Shown piece after piece: positions 55,272 through 64,000 of a DNA stretch of 64,000 bases. The notes under the pieces were generated by a model, which made no database searches, was not told the DNA's origin, and saw only the letters and a program-made list of their open reading frames with translations. Position 1 is the first letter of the stretch; every line of letters begins with the position of its first letter. Made by a program: the position numbers and the translations under genes. The stretch comes from Sulfurimonas sp. HSL-1656. GTDB taxonomy: Bacteria > Campylobacterota > Campylobacteria > Campylobacterales > Sulfurimonadaceae. The stretch covers positions 1,178,001 to 1,242,000 of the forward strand of contig NZ_CP147915.1 of NCBI RefSeq assembly GCF_039645585.1, read 5' to 3'.

Positions 55272-56186
55272 TTAATAGCCGCGCAGGTAGTAGCCGAATT
55301 TATAGCGTACCAGGGTCTTCTGCTCCGGGCGCGGGTATTTCCAATAGACCGATTCGATTGTCTCCTTCGTCACTTCGTCGAGCAGGAAGAAACCGCTGTT
55401 GCGTACGGTGCGGAAATCGGTCATACGGCCGTCAGGGTGGAGATAGAACTCGACGATGTTGTAGTCGTTGACGCGCATGTTGTTGGGGATCATCGTGCTG
55501 CCGGTAGCGTTGAGCTGGGTCTGGGTGAGGCGGCGCATGATCTCCTGGTTGTCGAGCAGGTACTTCTGTTCCCCTGCACTCAGTTTCCCGAACGCATCGC
55601 CGTACGCCTCGCGGATATCGTCCGGGATGCGGCTTTCGCGTTTGGCGGAAGCGGACGCGGCAGAGGCTTTGCTTTCGACGTTCTTCTGTTTCTGCGACAG
55701 TTTGGCAAAGAGGTTCTTATGCTTTGTCGGCACCGTGGTCGCATTGTCCTCGACCGTTTTCGGCTCAGGTGCTTTCATAAAAGGGATGTAGGGCTTTTCC
55801 GGCGGGAGTGGTTCGGTTTTGGCAACCCGTTCCTGCGGCTCGGCGATCTTTGTCGGCGTCGGGATCTTCTGCTGCGGTTTGACCGGCGTCGGCTGGGCAA
55901 CGGGGAGCTGCTGCTGGGGCTGCGGTAACGGCTGGGAGTTGGGAAGCTTTTCAAGCTGCTTGCCCTTCGGCATCGGCGGGACTTTTTCCGTCGGGGGGCG
56001 CTTGTTCGGGAGCGCGGCGTTCTCTTTGGCTTTCGGGCGCTCTTTGAGCGCGACCTTGATCCGGTGCTCCTGGAGTTTCGGCTCGACCGGTTCGGTGACG
56101 AAAATGAAGCCCAGCAGGAGGAAAAGCATCAGGATGAGCAGGTGGAAGAGTACGGCAATGATCAGGGCGGCGGTACTTCGGCTCAT
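55272..56186 (-). CDS. TonB-like energy transducer
   Basis: A 304-residue protein with one N-terminal membrane helix (about 8-32), a long Pro/Lys-rich spacer (about 60-150) and a C-terminal TonB-like domain with FYLHPDGRMTDFRTVRNSG and YRFKFGYYLRGY-type end. It would span the periplasm and pass energy to outer-membrane receptors. No exbB or exbD lies next to it. Confidence 0.85.
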   Translation of the reverse strand: MSRSTAALIIAVLFHLLILMLFLLLGFIFVTEPVEPKLQEHRIKVALKERPKAKENAALPNKRPPTEKVPPMPKGKQLEKLPNSQPLPQPQQQLPVAQPTPVKPQQKIPTPTKIAEPQERVAKTEPLPPEKPYIPFMKAPEPKTVEDNATTVPTKHKNLFAKLSQKQKNVESKASAASASAKRESRIPDDIREAYGDAFGKLSAGEQKYLLDNQEIMRRLTQTQLNATGSTMIPNNMRVNDYNIVEFYLHPDGRMTDFRTVRNSGFFLLDEVTKETIESVYWKYPRPEQKTLVRYKFGYYLRGY

Positions 56187-56247
56187 CGGGTCGGTGTTTC
56201 CTTCCAGCCGAAATGCGCTTTTGCCGGCCGTTACTTAAAGTGGGGGA

Positions 56248-56269
56248 ATTATAACCCATTTGCTATAAT
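56248..56269. promoter_or_regulatory. Closely spaced divergent -10 boxes (tonB-like and hemL)
   Basis: TATAAT on the minus strand at 56248-56253 for the TonB-like gene and on the plus strand at 56264-56269 for hemL. Only ten bases separate them, so RNA polymerase cannot occupy both at once. Confidence 0.6.
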
Positions 56270-56335
56270 GGCGGGAAAATTCAGGGGAGTTTGCGCGCCG
56301 TCGCCGTGCCGCATGCCCCTTCTTACGGACGGTCA

Positions 56336-57619
56336 ATGAATATTACATCCTCGATTCAGGCATTTGAAGAAGCACAGACATTGATTCCCGGCGGTGTGGA
56401 TTCGCCGGTACGCGCCTTTAAAAGCGTCGGCGGGACCCCGCTTTTTATTGAAAAGGGCGAAGGCGCGCACCTTTACGATATCGACGGCAACGCTTATGTC
56501 GATTATGTCCAGAGCTGGGGGCCGCTGATCTTCGGCCACCGCGACGAAGCGATCGAGAATGCGGTCTGCGACGCGGTCCGCCACGGGCTCAGTTTCGGGG
56601 CGCCGACCCTCTCCGAGAGCGAGCTGGCCAAGGAAGTTATCGGGATCTTCGACAGCATCGACAAGGTCCGTTTCGTCTCCAGCGGTACCGAAGCGGTCAT
56701 GAGCGCCATCCGCCTGGCGCGGGGCTATACGGGCAAGGACGACATCGTCAAATTCGAGGGGTGCTACCACGGCCACAGCGATTCCCTGCTGGTGCAGGCC
56801 GGTTCCGGTCTTGCGACCTTCGGCAACCCGAGCTCCCCGGGGGTCCCGGCGGACTTCACCAAGCATACCCTCCTGGCCAAATACAACGACATCGAGAGCG
56901 TACGCAAATGTTTCGAAGACTCCGATAATATCGCCTGTATCATCATCGAGCCGATCGCCGGCAACATGGGGCTCGTCCCGGCGGACAAGGAGTTCCTGGC
57001 GGAACTGCGCCTGCTCTGCGACGCCCACGGCGCACTGCTGATCTTCGACGAGGTTATGAGCGGATTCCGCGCTACCCTGCACGGCGCCGAGTCCATCACC
57101 GGGACGACGCCGGATATGGTGACGCTGGGCAAGGTTATCGGGGGCGGGATGCCGGTCGGCGCCTTCGGCGGCAAAGCCGAGATTATGGCGAAGCTCTCCC
57201 CGGAAGGACCGGTGTACCAGGCGGGGACGCTGAGCGGCAACCCGGTCGCGATGGCGGCGGGGATCACCGCCGTGCGCAAACTCCGCAGCAACGCCAAGCT
57301 CTACAGCGTGCTCGAAGCACGGGCGAAGCGGCTCATGGAGGGGTTTGCAGAAGCGGCGGACAAGCACGGCATTGCCCTGAAGACGGATGTGCGCGGTTCG
57401 ATGTTCGGCTTCTTCTTTAACGACAAACCGGTCAAGAACTTTGACGATGCGGCGGCATCGGACCTGGAGCGTTTTGCCGCTTTCCACGCCGGCATGCTGT
57501 CGCGCGGTTTCTACTTTGCCTGCTCGCAGTTCGAGACGGGCTTTATCTGTACGCAGATCACCGACGCGATGATCGAAGCGACGATCAGCGCGGCGGATGA
57601 AGTGATGGGGGCGCTCTGA
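56336..57619 (+). CDS. hemL: Glutamate-1-semialdehyde 2,1-aminomutase
   Basis: Makes 5-aminolevulinate in the C5 heme pathway. 427 residues. N-terminal [19 protein letters not shown] lysine in [15 protein letters not shown]; gating loop [10 protein letters not shown]. Start at 56336 (MNITSS); the open frame before it is the promoter and leader. Ends in a TGATG overlap with atpZ. Confidence 0.97.
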   Translation: MNITSSIQAFEEAQTLIPGGVDSPVRAFKSVGGTPLFIEKGEGAHLYDIDGNAYVDYVQSWGPLIFGHRDEAIENAVCDAVRHGLSFGAPTLSESELAKEVIGIFDSIDKVRFVSSGTEAVMSAIRLARGYTGKDDIVKFEGCYHGHSDSLLVQAGSGLATFGNPSSPGVPADFTKHTLLAKYNDIESVRKCFEDSDNIACIIIEPIAGNMGLVPADKEFLAELRLLCDAHGALLIFDEVMSGFRATLHGAESITGTTPDMVTLGKVIGGGMPVGAFGGKAEIMAKLSPEGPVYQAGTLSGNPVAMAAGITAVRKLRSNAKLYSVLEARAKRLMEGFAEAADKHGIALKTDVRGSMFGFFFNDKPVKNFDDAAASDLERFAAFHAGMLSRGFYFACSQFETGFICTQITDAMIEATISAADEVMGAL

Positions 57620-57975
57620 TGGCGGACAAGCACCTGACGGGCCTGACCCCGGAGAACGGAGAACCCGAAGAGCGCAAGCCGCGCCTCAAGCCGATTGTCG
57701 AGGGGGCGGAAACGCTCTCACTCGGTATCTCGATGGTCGTGGCCGTGCTGATCGGGGTGGCGCTCGGGATCGGTCTCAAGAAACTGACGGGCATCACGTG
57801 GCTGCTCTGGGTCGGCGTGGTCATCGGGATCGCCGCGGCGTTCCTGAACGTTTTCAAGGCCTATTCGAAACAGTACAAAGAGTTCGAGGAACTCTCCAAA
57901 AACCCGCGCTACAACCCCAAGACCCTGGAAGGTGACGACGACGATGACGATGACGACGCTGCGAAGCACTATTAG
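57619..57975 (+). CDS. atpZ: AtpZ/AtpI-family protein with poly-Asp tail
   Basis: A 118-residue protein with two membrane helices (about 34-54 and 58-78), the hairpin layout of AtpZ/AtpI, accessory factors of F-type ATP synthase. The tail ends with eight consecutive Asp before AAKHY. Its last 32 or so bases overlap the next gene. No atp operon is in the window. Confidence 0.8.
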   Translation: MADKHLTGLTPENGEPEERKPRLKPIVEGAETLSLGISMVVAVLIGVALGIGLKKLTGITWLLWVGVVIGIAAAFLNVFKAYSKQYKEFEELSKNPRYNPKTLEGDDDDDDDDAAKHY

Positions 57976-58471
57976 TCCCTTCCTCGCCGTTCATATCCTG
58001 TTGTACGGCCTGCTCGCCGTCTCCAAAGCGGCCTTTCTCAATGCCCAGATCGCATTCGTTTCCGCGTTTTTGATCCTGCTGGGTTCGCTTTACAGCTACC
58101 GCAAACTCGTGCAGCGCAACCTCGAAAACGAAACAGCGATCCACCAGGACGATCTCGTCGAGAAGATCGACGACCCTTACGATCTTTATAGCGAGAGCGA
58201 TGAGGGTATCGACGAGGAGAAGCCGCTCAAGGATGTCATCAAGGAGGAGAAGGCGCGCCTAAAGGCGAACAAGGCCACCGTGCGCAACGTTTCCAAGTCG
58301 ACGCCGGCGCTGCTCTCCGTCTACCGCCTGGTACCGTACGGCATCCTGATCCTCGGGTTTATCGCCCTTAAAAACAACAATATGCTTTTACTCTGGTATT
58401 TTCTGCCGGGACTGGCAGCGGGGATCGTGGCAGGGTTCCTGAGCGGAAAGGCGCTGTTCGCCTCCCGCTGA
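57944..58471 (+). CDS. Hypothetical membrane protein
   Basis: About 175 residues with helices near 8-25, 30-50, 125-145 and 150-170 and a charged cytoplasmic loop (about 60-115). No family recognised, but its position after hemL-atpZ suggests a conserved envelope role. The start is uncertain among in-frame GTG 57932, ATG 57944 and ATG 57950; I use 57944 relative to GGAAGG at 57927-57932. The start region overlaps the poly-Asp codons of atpZ in another frame. Confidence 0.7.
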   Translation: MTMTTLRSTISPFLAVHILLYGLLAVSKAAFLNAQIAFVSAFLILLGSLYSYRKLVQRNLENETAIHQDDLVEKIDDPYDLYSESDEGIDEEKPLKDVIKEEKARLKANKATVRNVSKSTPALLSVYRLVPYGILILGFIALKNNNMLLLWYFLPGLAAGIVAGFLSGKALFASR

Positions 58472-58480
58472 TCCGGCCGT

Positions 58481-59167
58481 TTACTGGTTGATGATGGGGA
58501 TGTTGACCGTGACGGATTTCTTGCCCACCTCGCAGAAGAGGTGATTCTTCTTACACATCTGCTCAATCGCCGACTTGTAGACTTCGTCAAAAACGTTTCC
58601 GCTTACCTTGAGGGAGAAGAAGGTGTACTTTTTCTCTTCATAGAGGATGTACTCCCCGATACGGAAAGCGAGTTTCGTCGTGATCATTTCACTGCCGCCG
58701 AAGGATTCGTACATTTTGTTGAGCAGGCGGATGAACTGGTCGGTGTTGAGACGCGTTTCGGGCATCGTCGGGTCCAGGTCTTTCTGGAAGGACGATTTGT
58801 TCCCGATGGAGTTCGTCGCGATACAGAGGTCGATGAGCGAGTAGATGTTGACGAGCTCGCCTTCGATCTCCGGGCGTGAGAACTGGAAAGAGGGGGTCTG
58901 GAAAAAGCGGATTCCGATCTCCTCTTCGTTGACGTACCCGACCATGATCCCGAAGATCTTGAAGCGGCCGTACTCCAGCTCCATAAAGGTCGTTTTGAAA
59001 CCGAAGGAGGGGCTGGCGTAGGTGGTGGCCAGTTCAAAGAGGGTGTGGCGGTCGACGGCGCCGAGCAGGTACTGCCCCTCCGCGTTGACGGAGAGGACCT
59101 TCCCCGCGGCGCTGAAGAGGATATAGGGGTTGAAATCGTATTCGATCCACTGCTGTTCGAAGGTCAT
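58481..59167 (-). CDS. Conserved hypothetical protein with PAS-like N-terminus
   Basis: A 228-residue soluble protein. The first 110 residues resemble a PAS fold (PYILFSAAGKVLSVNAEGQYLLG); the rest is mixed alpha/beta without a recognised catalytic motif, faintly like a histidine-kinase ATPase region. Its start overlaps the rpoD stop by one base (TAATG), so it is translated with the main sigma factor. Role unknown. Confidence 0.75.
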   Translation of the reverse strand: MTFEQQWIEYDFNPYILFSAAGKVLSVNAEGQYLLGAVDRHTLFELATTYASPSFGFKTTFMELEYGRFKIFGIMVGYVNEEEIGIRFFQTPSFQFSRPEIEGELVNIYSLIDLCIATNSIGNKSSFQKDLDPTMPETRLNTDQFIRLLNKMYESFGGSEMITTKLAFRIGEYILYEEKKYTFFSLKVSGNVFDEVYKSAIEQMCKKNHLFCEVGKKSVTVNIPIINQ

Positions 59168-61020
59168 TATTCCTCGATATAGTTCTTGAGTTTACGGCCG
59201 ACTTTGGGATGCTTGAGCTTTTTGATCGCACTGCTCTCGATCTGGCGGACGCGTTCGCGGGTGACGTTGAGCTCTTTGCCGATCTCTTCAAGGGTACGGT
59301 CGCTTTCGTCGTCCATGATCCCGAAGCGCATCTTGATAACGGCTTTTTCGCGCTCGTTAAGCTGTTCGAGGACGCCCTCGATCTGCACCTTGAGGTCGTC
59401 TTTGAGAATGGCATCGGAAGGGGAGAGCGAGGTGCGGTCTTCGATGAAGTCGCCGAAACGGCCGTCCTCTTCGCTGCCGATCGGTGCCTCGAGGGAGATC
59501 GGCTCTTTGGTGATCTTGATGACGTTCTTGACCTTCTCGACGGAGAGGCCGACCTCTTCGGCGATCGTCTCGACATCGGGCTCTTTCCCGTTCTCCTGCA
59601 GGTATTTGCGCATGATCTTGTTGATACGGTTGATCGTTTCGATCATGTGGATCGGGATACGGATCGTCCGCGCCTGGTCCGCGATAGCACGGCTGATAGC
59701 CTGGCGGATCCACCAGGTGGCGTAGGTGGAGAACTTGTACCCTTTCTGGTACTCGAACTTGTCGACGGCTTTCATCAGACCGATATTGCCTTCCTGGATC
59801 AGGTCGAGGAAGGGGAGGCCGCGGTTGGTATAGCGCTTGGCAATGGAGACGACGAGACGGAGGTTGGACTTCGCCATCCGTGTCTTTGCCGTCTCGGAGA
59901 TCGCTTTACCGCGTTTGATCTGCTCGAGGATGTCCGAGAGCTTTTCGGGTTCCATATTGAAGCCGCCTTTGGAGGCCTCTTTGGTCTGGATCAGTTTTTT
60001 GATCTCCATATAGGTACCGACCATGGTCGCTTCGGGGACCCGTGCGGCGATATCCTCTTTGGTGAGATCGGTGATGTTGTCGAGGATCTCTCTGTGGTTC
60101 TTGCGCAGCAGGTCGTTGAAGAGCGGGAGCTTGTACTCGAGGCGCTTGAGCTCTTTTTCAAACCCTTCGTCGCTTTTGAGGGAGGTCTCCATCGATTTGA
60201 CGAGTTCGTTGATGAGCTTGGAGGTCGGTCCGAGATCGAGCAGTTTCTCTTTCAGGATCTTCTTTTTGAAGCTGGCCGTCAGGAAGAAGAGGACAATCTC
60301 TTCGTTGAGTTCGCCGTCTTCAGCGCCTTCGGGGAGTTTCTCAGAGGCTTTCTGCCACTCTTTTTTCGCTTTTTCGAGGGCTTTGAAGCTGCTGACAACA
60401 AGCTCGACGCGCTTTTTGTCCTTGGCGCTGACTTTTTTCTCTGCACCCTCGTCATCGTCGTTGTCGTTATCATCGTCACTGTCGTCTTTTTCGTCTTCAA
60501 AGCTTTTGAAGAGCTCTTTGACACGGCGTTCGCGGTTGATAAGCGGTTCTTTGTAGTCGAGGATGAAATCGATCAGGTAGGGAACGGAACAGATCGCATC
60601 GATAATGATGCTTTCACCGAACTCGATCTTTTTGGAGATCTCGATCTCCTCTTCCTTGGTCAGAAGCGGGATCTGTCCCATTTCGCGCAGGTACATCCGT
60701 ACCGGGGAGTCGGAGCGGGACCACTCCATCAGCTCGTGCTGTTTGAGGATGTCGAACTCTTCGCCGCTGGCGTTCTCAATGAGTTTGCGCTGCGCGTCAC
60801 GGCGTGCTTCTGCTTCCTGCTCGTTCATGAGCTTGGCATGCTCCGAAGCCGTGTAGAGGCAGCGCTTGTTTTTCTCGGCAAGCTTCAGGACGCTTTTGGC
60901 CTGGGCCGCTGTCGGGTTTTTCTCAAAAAGTTCCGAAACTGCCTCGTAGGTGATACAGTTTTCGGAGGAGTGATCGACAAAAAGGGTTTCGAGGGCTTTA
61001 TTGAGTTCTTTTGCGGTCAT
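59167..61020 (-). CDS. rpoD: RNA polymerase sigma factor RpoD
   Basis: The primary sigma factor, 617 residues. Region 1.2 around [15 protein letters not shown], a non-conserved acidic insert (about 175-195, rich in Asp/Glu), region 2 with [31 protein letters not shown] and [13 protein letters not shown], region 3, and region 4 with helix-turn-helix [12 protein letters not shown]. Preceded by a hairpin leader and a TATAAT box. Confidence 0.97.
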   Translation of the reverse strand: MTAKELNKALETLFVDHSSENCITYEAVSELFEKNPTAAQAKSVLKLAEKNKRCLYTASEHAKLMNEQEAEARRDAQRKLIENASGEEFDILKQHELMEWSRSDSPVRMYLREMGQIPLLTKEEEIEISKKIEFGESIIIDAICSVPYLIDFILDYKEPLINRERRVKELFKSFEDEKDDSDDDNDNDDDEGAEKKVSAKDKKRVELVVSSFKALEKAKKEWQKASEKLPEGAEDGELNEEIVLFFLTASFKKKILKEKLLDLGPTSKLINELVKSMETSLKSDEGFEKELKRLEYKLPLFNDLLRKNHREILDNITDLTKEDIAARVPEATMVGTYMEIKKLIQTKEASKGGFNMEPEKLSDILEQIKRGKAISETAKTRMAKSNLRLVVSIAKRYTNRGLPFLDLIQEGNIGLMKAVDKFEYQKGYKFSTYATWWIRQAISRAIADQARTIRIPIHMIETINRINKIMRKYLQENGKEPDVETIAEEVGLSVEKVKNVIKITKEPISLEAPIGSEEDGRFGDFIEDRTSLSPSDAILKDDLKVQIEGVLEQLNEREKAVIKMRFGIMDDESDRTLEEIGKELNVTRERVRQIESSAIKKLKHPKVGRKLKNYIEE

Positions 61021-61059
61021 CGGGTGAAAAGCTCCTGGAATAGTGTATTAGGGCGTTTC

Positions 61060-61118
61060 GGCCTCTCCCGCTTCCGGGAGGGCCGGGCCTGTGGGTTTTG
61101 AGTTAAGTGGGGATTATA
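61060..61118 (-). promoter_or_regulatory. rpoD promoter and leader hairpin
   Basis: TATAAT on the minus strand at 61113-61118. Between it and the start codon, GGCC-T-CTCCCG (61060-61070) pairs with CGGGAGGGCC (61075-61084) around a four-base loop, forming a strong ten-pair hairpin in the rpoD leader RNA. Confidence 0.55.
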
Positions 61119-61202
61119 CTTTATAGAGGCTTAGTCTTTGCTTTCTTACAAAATTGAAGTGACGCCCAAAGGGAGTATATTAATTAATATTACCTGTCAT
61201 TC

Positions 61203-61231
61203 AACCCCCTTTGAGGGTTTTTGGATATAAT
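61203..61231 (+). promoter_or_regulatory. leuD promoter with upstream hairpin/T-run
   Basis: TATAAT at 61226-61231 is preceded by a T-rich tract and a small AACCC/GGGTT hairpin ending in TTTTT (61203-61220). The T-run before the -10 box is typical of Campylobacterota sigma70 promoters; the hairpin might also end upstream transcripts. Confidence 0.6.
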
Positions 61232-61257
61232 CGCACCAAAAAATTGCAGGATCTTCT

Positions 61258-61764
61258 ATGAGCACACTCGAAGGAAAAGTCTGGCGGTTCGGCCAGGATA
61301 TCGACACGGACCTGATTATTGCCGCACGCTATCTTAATACGTCCGATCCCAAGGAACTCGCGAAGCATGTAATGGAGGACGCCGATCCGGATTTCGTTTC
61401 GAAAATGGTCCCGGGCGACATTATCGTCGCCGGCAACAACTTCGGCTGCGGTTCTTCCCGCGAGCATGCACCGATCGCCCTGAAAGCTGCCGGCGTCGCC
61501 GCCGTGATCGCCCCGACGTTTGCACGTATCTTCTACCGCAACGCCTTTAACATGGGCCTGCCGATCTTCGAACTGGAAGAGAGCGCCGAGATTGCCGAAG
61601 GCGATATCGTCTCCGTCGACATGGACAAGGGGACGGTCACGGACAAAACGACCGGGAAAAGCTACGCCTTTACGCCGATCCCGCCGTTTATGCAGGAGCT
61701 GCTCTCCGCCGGCGGCCTGATGAATTATGCCGAAGAAGAAGTCAAAGCAGGAGGTAAAGCATGA
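61258..61764 (+). CDS. leuD: 3-isopropylmalate dehydratase small subunit
   Basis: Swivel-domain subunit of isopropylmalate isomerase in leucine synthesis. 168 residues, the short LeuD type, with [14 protein letters not shown] and [13 protein letters not shown]. Needs LeuC, which is not in the window. Overlaps leuB by four bases (ATGA). Confidence 0.95.
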   Translation: MSTLEGKVWRFGQDIDTDLIIAARYLNTSDPKELAKHVMEDADPDFVSKMVPGDIIVAGNNFGCGSSREHAPIALKAAGVAAVIAPTFARIFYRNAFNMGLPIFELEESAEIAEGDIVSVDMDKGTVTDKTTGKSYAFTPIPPFMQELLSAGGLMNYAEEEVKAGGKA

Positions 61765-62831
61765 AAACCTATAACATTGCCCTGATCAAGGGGGACGGGA
61801 TCGGCCCGGAGATCGTTGATGAGGCGGTTAAAGTCCTTGATGCCGTCGCCGCGCGGTTCGATTTTTCCCTGCGTTATGAAGAGGTCCTGATGGGCGGCAG
61901 CGCCTACGACGTCACCGGCGATCCGCTCCCGCAGGAGACCATCAATGTCTCCCTGAACTCCGACGCGGTCCTTTTTGGCGCCATCGGCGGCGAAAAATGG
62001 GACAACCTGCCGCGCGAAAAGCGCCCGGAGAGCGGTCTGCTCCGTTTCCGCAAAGAGCTCGGCGTCTTCGCCAACCTGCGCCCGGCCGTCGTTTACGACG
62101 AACTGGTCAACGCCAGCTCCCTCAAGCCTGAAATCGTCAAAGGCGTCGACCTGATGGTCGTGCGCGAACTGATCGGCGGGATCTACTTCGGCGAACCGAA
62201 GGGCTGGGAAGGGGACAAGGCCTACAACACGATGGTCTACACCAAGCCCGAAGTCGTGCGTATCGCCCATACGGCCTTCAAGATCGCGATGGAGCGTAAC
62301 AAGAAGGTCTGTTCCGTCGACAAGGCAAACGTGCTTGATGTCTCCCAGATGTGGCGCGAAACCGTCGAAGAGGTTGCCAAGGAGTATCCGGAAGTCTCCC
62401 TGTCGCACATGTACGTCGACAATGCCGCGATGCAGCTCATCCGTGACCCGAAACAGTTCGACGTCATCCTGACCGGCAACATTTTCGGCGACATCCTCAG
62501 TGACGAAGCGAGCATGCTTTCCGGTTCCATCGGGCTGCTCCCCTCCGCATCCGTCGGGGCGAAGATCGGCGTTTACGAGCCGATCCATGGCTCCGCACCG
62601 GACATCGCGGGGCAGGGGATCGCCAACCCGATCGCGACGATCGCCAGCGCATCCATGATGCTCCGCTTCGCCCTGGGCGAAAACGAGGCGGCAGACCGTA
62701 TCGACGCGGCCATCAAGCACGCCCTCAAAGACGGTTACCGTACGCGCGACCTCGCCAACTACGACGCCAAAGAGCTCTGTTCCACCAGTGAAATGGGCGA
62801 CATCATCGCCAACTACGCGGCCAAAGAATGA
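61761..62831 (+). CDS. leuB: 3-isopropylmalate dehydrogenase
   Basis: NAD-dependent oxidative decarboxylase of leucine synthesis, 356 residues. Motifs: [27 protein letters not shown] and the metal-binding [17 protein letters not shown]. Coupled to leuD before and purU after by ATGA overlaps. Confidence 0.97.
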   Translation: MKTYNIALIKGDGIGPEIVDEAVKVLDAVAARFDFSLRYEEVLMGGSAYDVTGDPLPQETINVSLNSDAVLFGAIGGEKWDNLPREKRPESGLLRFRKELGVFANLRPAVVYDELVNASSLKPEIVKGVDLMVVRELIGGIYFGEPKGWEGDKAYNTMVYTKPEVVRIAHTAFKIAMERNKKVCSVDKANVLDVSQMWRETVEEVAKEYPEVSLSHMYVDNAAMQLIRDPKQFDVILTGNIFGDILSDEASMLSGSIGLLPSASVGAKIGVYEPIHGSAPDIAGQGIANPIATIASASMMLRFALGENEAADRIDAAIKHALKDGYRTRDLANYDAKELCSTSEMGDIIANYAAKE

Positions 62832-63664
62832 AAGAGTACCGGGTACTGATCGATTGTCGTGACGAAAAAGGGCTCGTCTACAAAGTCTCGAGCATCTTTT
62901 TCAAGTACGACCTGAACATCCTCTCCAACAGCGAGTTCGTCGACAGCGAAACGAACCTCTTCTTTATGCGCAGCGTCGTCAGCGGTTTTATTGACGGCAA
63001 CGACTTGGAGAAGGAGCTGCGCGCCGTGCTGCCCGAAAAGGCGAACCTGCGTATCATCGCCCCGGAGAAGAAGAACATCGTCCTGATGGTCACGAAGGAG
63101 TCCCACGCGCTGGGGGACCTGCTGATTCGCTACGAAGCCGGTGAACTCGACGCCAACATCCTCGGGGTCGTTTCCAACTACGATCTGCTCCAACCGCTGA
63201 TCGAGAAGTTCGGCATCCCTTTTTACACGGTGTCGCACGAGGGGCTCAGCCGCGACGCGCACGAGCAGAAGGTACTCGAATGCCTGGCCGGTTTCGGCGA
63301 GATCGACTATATCGTCCTGGCGAAGTATATGCGTATCCTGACCCCGAATTTCGTCGAGGCGTACGCGAACAAGATCCTGAACATCCACCACTCCTTCCTG
63401 CCGGCATTTATCGGGGCGAACCCCTACAAGCAGGCCTATGAGCGCGGCGTGAAGATCATCGGGGCGACGGCACACTTCGTCAACAACGACCTCGACGAGG
63501 GGCCGATCATCTCCCAGGACGTCAAGCACGTCGACCACGCCCACAACTGGCAGGAGATGCAGCGCCTCGGGCGCGATATCGAGAAGATCGTCCTCTCCCG
63601 GGCCCTGCGCCTGGCCCTCGAGGACCGCATCTTCGTCTACGGGAACCGGACCGTTATTTTTTAA
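62828..63664 (+). CDS. purU: Formyltetrahydrofolate deformylase
   Basis: Hydrolyses 10-formyl-THF to formate and THF, balancing one-carbon pools. 278 residues: N-terminal ACT domain (1-80) and a formyltransferase-fold catalytic domain with [18 protein letters not shown] and the Asp of [16 protein letters not shown]. Overlaps leuB by four bases. Confidence 0.95.
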   Translation: MKEYRVLIDCRDEKGLVYKVSSIFFKYDLNILSNSEFVDSETNLFFMRSVVSGFIDGNDLEKELRAVLPEKANLRIIAPEKKNIVLMVTKESHALGDLLIRYEAGELDANILGVVSNYDLLQPLIEKFGIPFYTVSHEGLSRDAHEQKVLECLAGFGEIDYIVLAKYMRILTPNFVEAYANKILNIHHSFLPAFIGANPYKQAYERGVKIIGATAHFVNNDLDEGPIISQDVKHVDHAHNWQEMQRLGRDIEKIVLSRALRLALEDRIFVYGNRTVIF

Positions 63665-63830
63665 CTAAACGCCAAATGAACAAAACAAGGATACCGCTCG
63701 CGCAGCGATGTTTCCTCGAAAGTCCATTTGTCTACGCTGCCGCTAAGGCACGTTGTCCTCGCTTTGCTGCGGAATTCCGCTTTGCTGCATCGTCAGTAGG
63801 CCCACGCGCTTTGCGCTTTTAAAGGCACTC
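63665..63830. other. Non-coding spacer with short direct repeat
   Basis: 166 bases between purU and trmL. CGCTTTGCTGC occurs at 63760-63770 and 63778-63788, separated by a segment containing the palindrome GGAATTCC. Several other GC-rich half-complementary words follow. No gene or tRNA was recognised. Confidence 0.45.
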
Positions 63831-64000
63831 ATGTTTAACATCGTTCTCGTCCATCCTCAGATCCCCAATAATACCGGCGCCATCGGGCGCCTCTGCGTCA
63901 ACACGGGCGCCACGCTGCACCTGATCGAACCGCTGGGATTTGATATCAGCGAAAAGGCGGTCAGAAGGGCGGGACTGGATTACTGGCACAAGATCGACTT
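63831..64000 (+). CDS. trmL: tRNA 2'-O-methyltransferase TrmL, N-terminal part (cut by window edge)
   Basis: An open frame from ATG 63831 to the window end, about 56 codons. It begins [20 protein letters not shown] and continues with [20 protein letters not shown], the N-terminus of SPOUT-family tRNA (cytidine/uridine-34) 2'-O-methyltransferases. The knot and SAM-binding region is beyond the window. Confidence 0.88.
   Translation, partial: MFNIVLVHPQIPNNTGAIGRLCVNTGATLHLIEPLGFDISEKAVRRAGLDYWHKID

Overview
The window is a stretch of chromosome from a GC-rich member of the Campylobacterota (Epsilonproteobacteria), probably a free-living sulfur/hydrogen-oxidising relative of Sulfurimonas or Sulfurovum. 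The clearest taxonomic evidence is gene content and order: the run tgt - TrkA-like protein - aroB - mscS - mtaB - ftsH-like matches the order I remember from Helicobacter pylori (HP0281 to HP0286). BioV, the HdrB-type succinate dehydrogenase and the hemL-atpZ pair also fit the class. No rRNA, tRNA, CRISPR array, transposase or prophage gene was seen. The first and last genes are cut by the window edges.

Layout. 1-4183: membrane sensor (partial), HtrA protease, a small ORF, pdxA-pdxJ. 4336-17663: a guanidine-assimilation operon (below). 17837-21033: porin, extradiol-dioxygenase-like protein, PDC-sensor membrane protein. 21036-30850: the conserved tgt/aroB/mscS/mtaB/ftsH-like/bioV/mogA block. 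30851-33151: a lower-GC patch of small accessory genes. 33233-41865: xth, succinate dehydrogenase/fumarate reductase, a degenerate GGDEF protein, thiL-truD-psd. 41873-52711: PAS/GAF/HD-GYP sensor, ychF, rubredoxin, then pepA-dedA and trpB-apt-rpiB, and an M50 protease-lepB-folD run. 52773-64000: cytochrome c, CitE-like lyase, dicarboxylate symporter, TonB, hemL-atpZ, rpoD, leuD-leuB-purU and the start of trmL.

The standout is 4336-17663. A sigma70-type promoter leads into a guanidine-I (ykkC) riboswitch, followed by a TauT-type ABC importer, two DUF1989 proteins (carboxyguanidine deiminase subunits), a membrane desaturase-fold di-iron protein, a metallo-beta-lactamase hydrolase, a 1200-residue biotin-dependent guanidine/urea carboxylase, a TIM-barrel isomerase-like protein, an EamA transporter, and an allophanate hydrolase split into two genes. 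Two further guanidine sensors, both with the paired ACGR-loop hairpins of guanidine-II (mini-ykkC) riboswitches, lie inside the operon, one before the deiminase genes and one before the carboxylase. One transcription unit therefore appears to carry three guanidine aptamers of two unrelated classes. The core pathway would be guanidine import, carboxylation to carboxyguanidine, deimination to allophanate and hydrolysis to ammonium and CO2. The desaturase-like, MBL, isomerase-like and EamA genes are not part of the described core and suggest that the cell first releases guanidine from, or also transports, a larger guanidino compound. That last step is inference.
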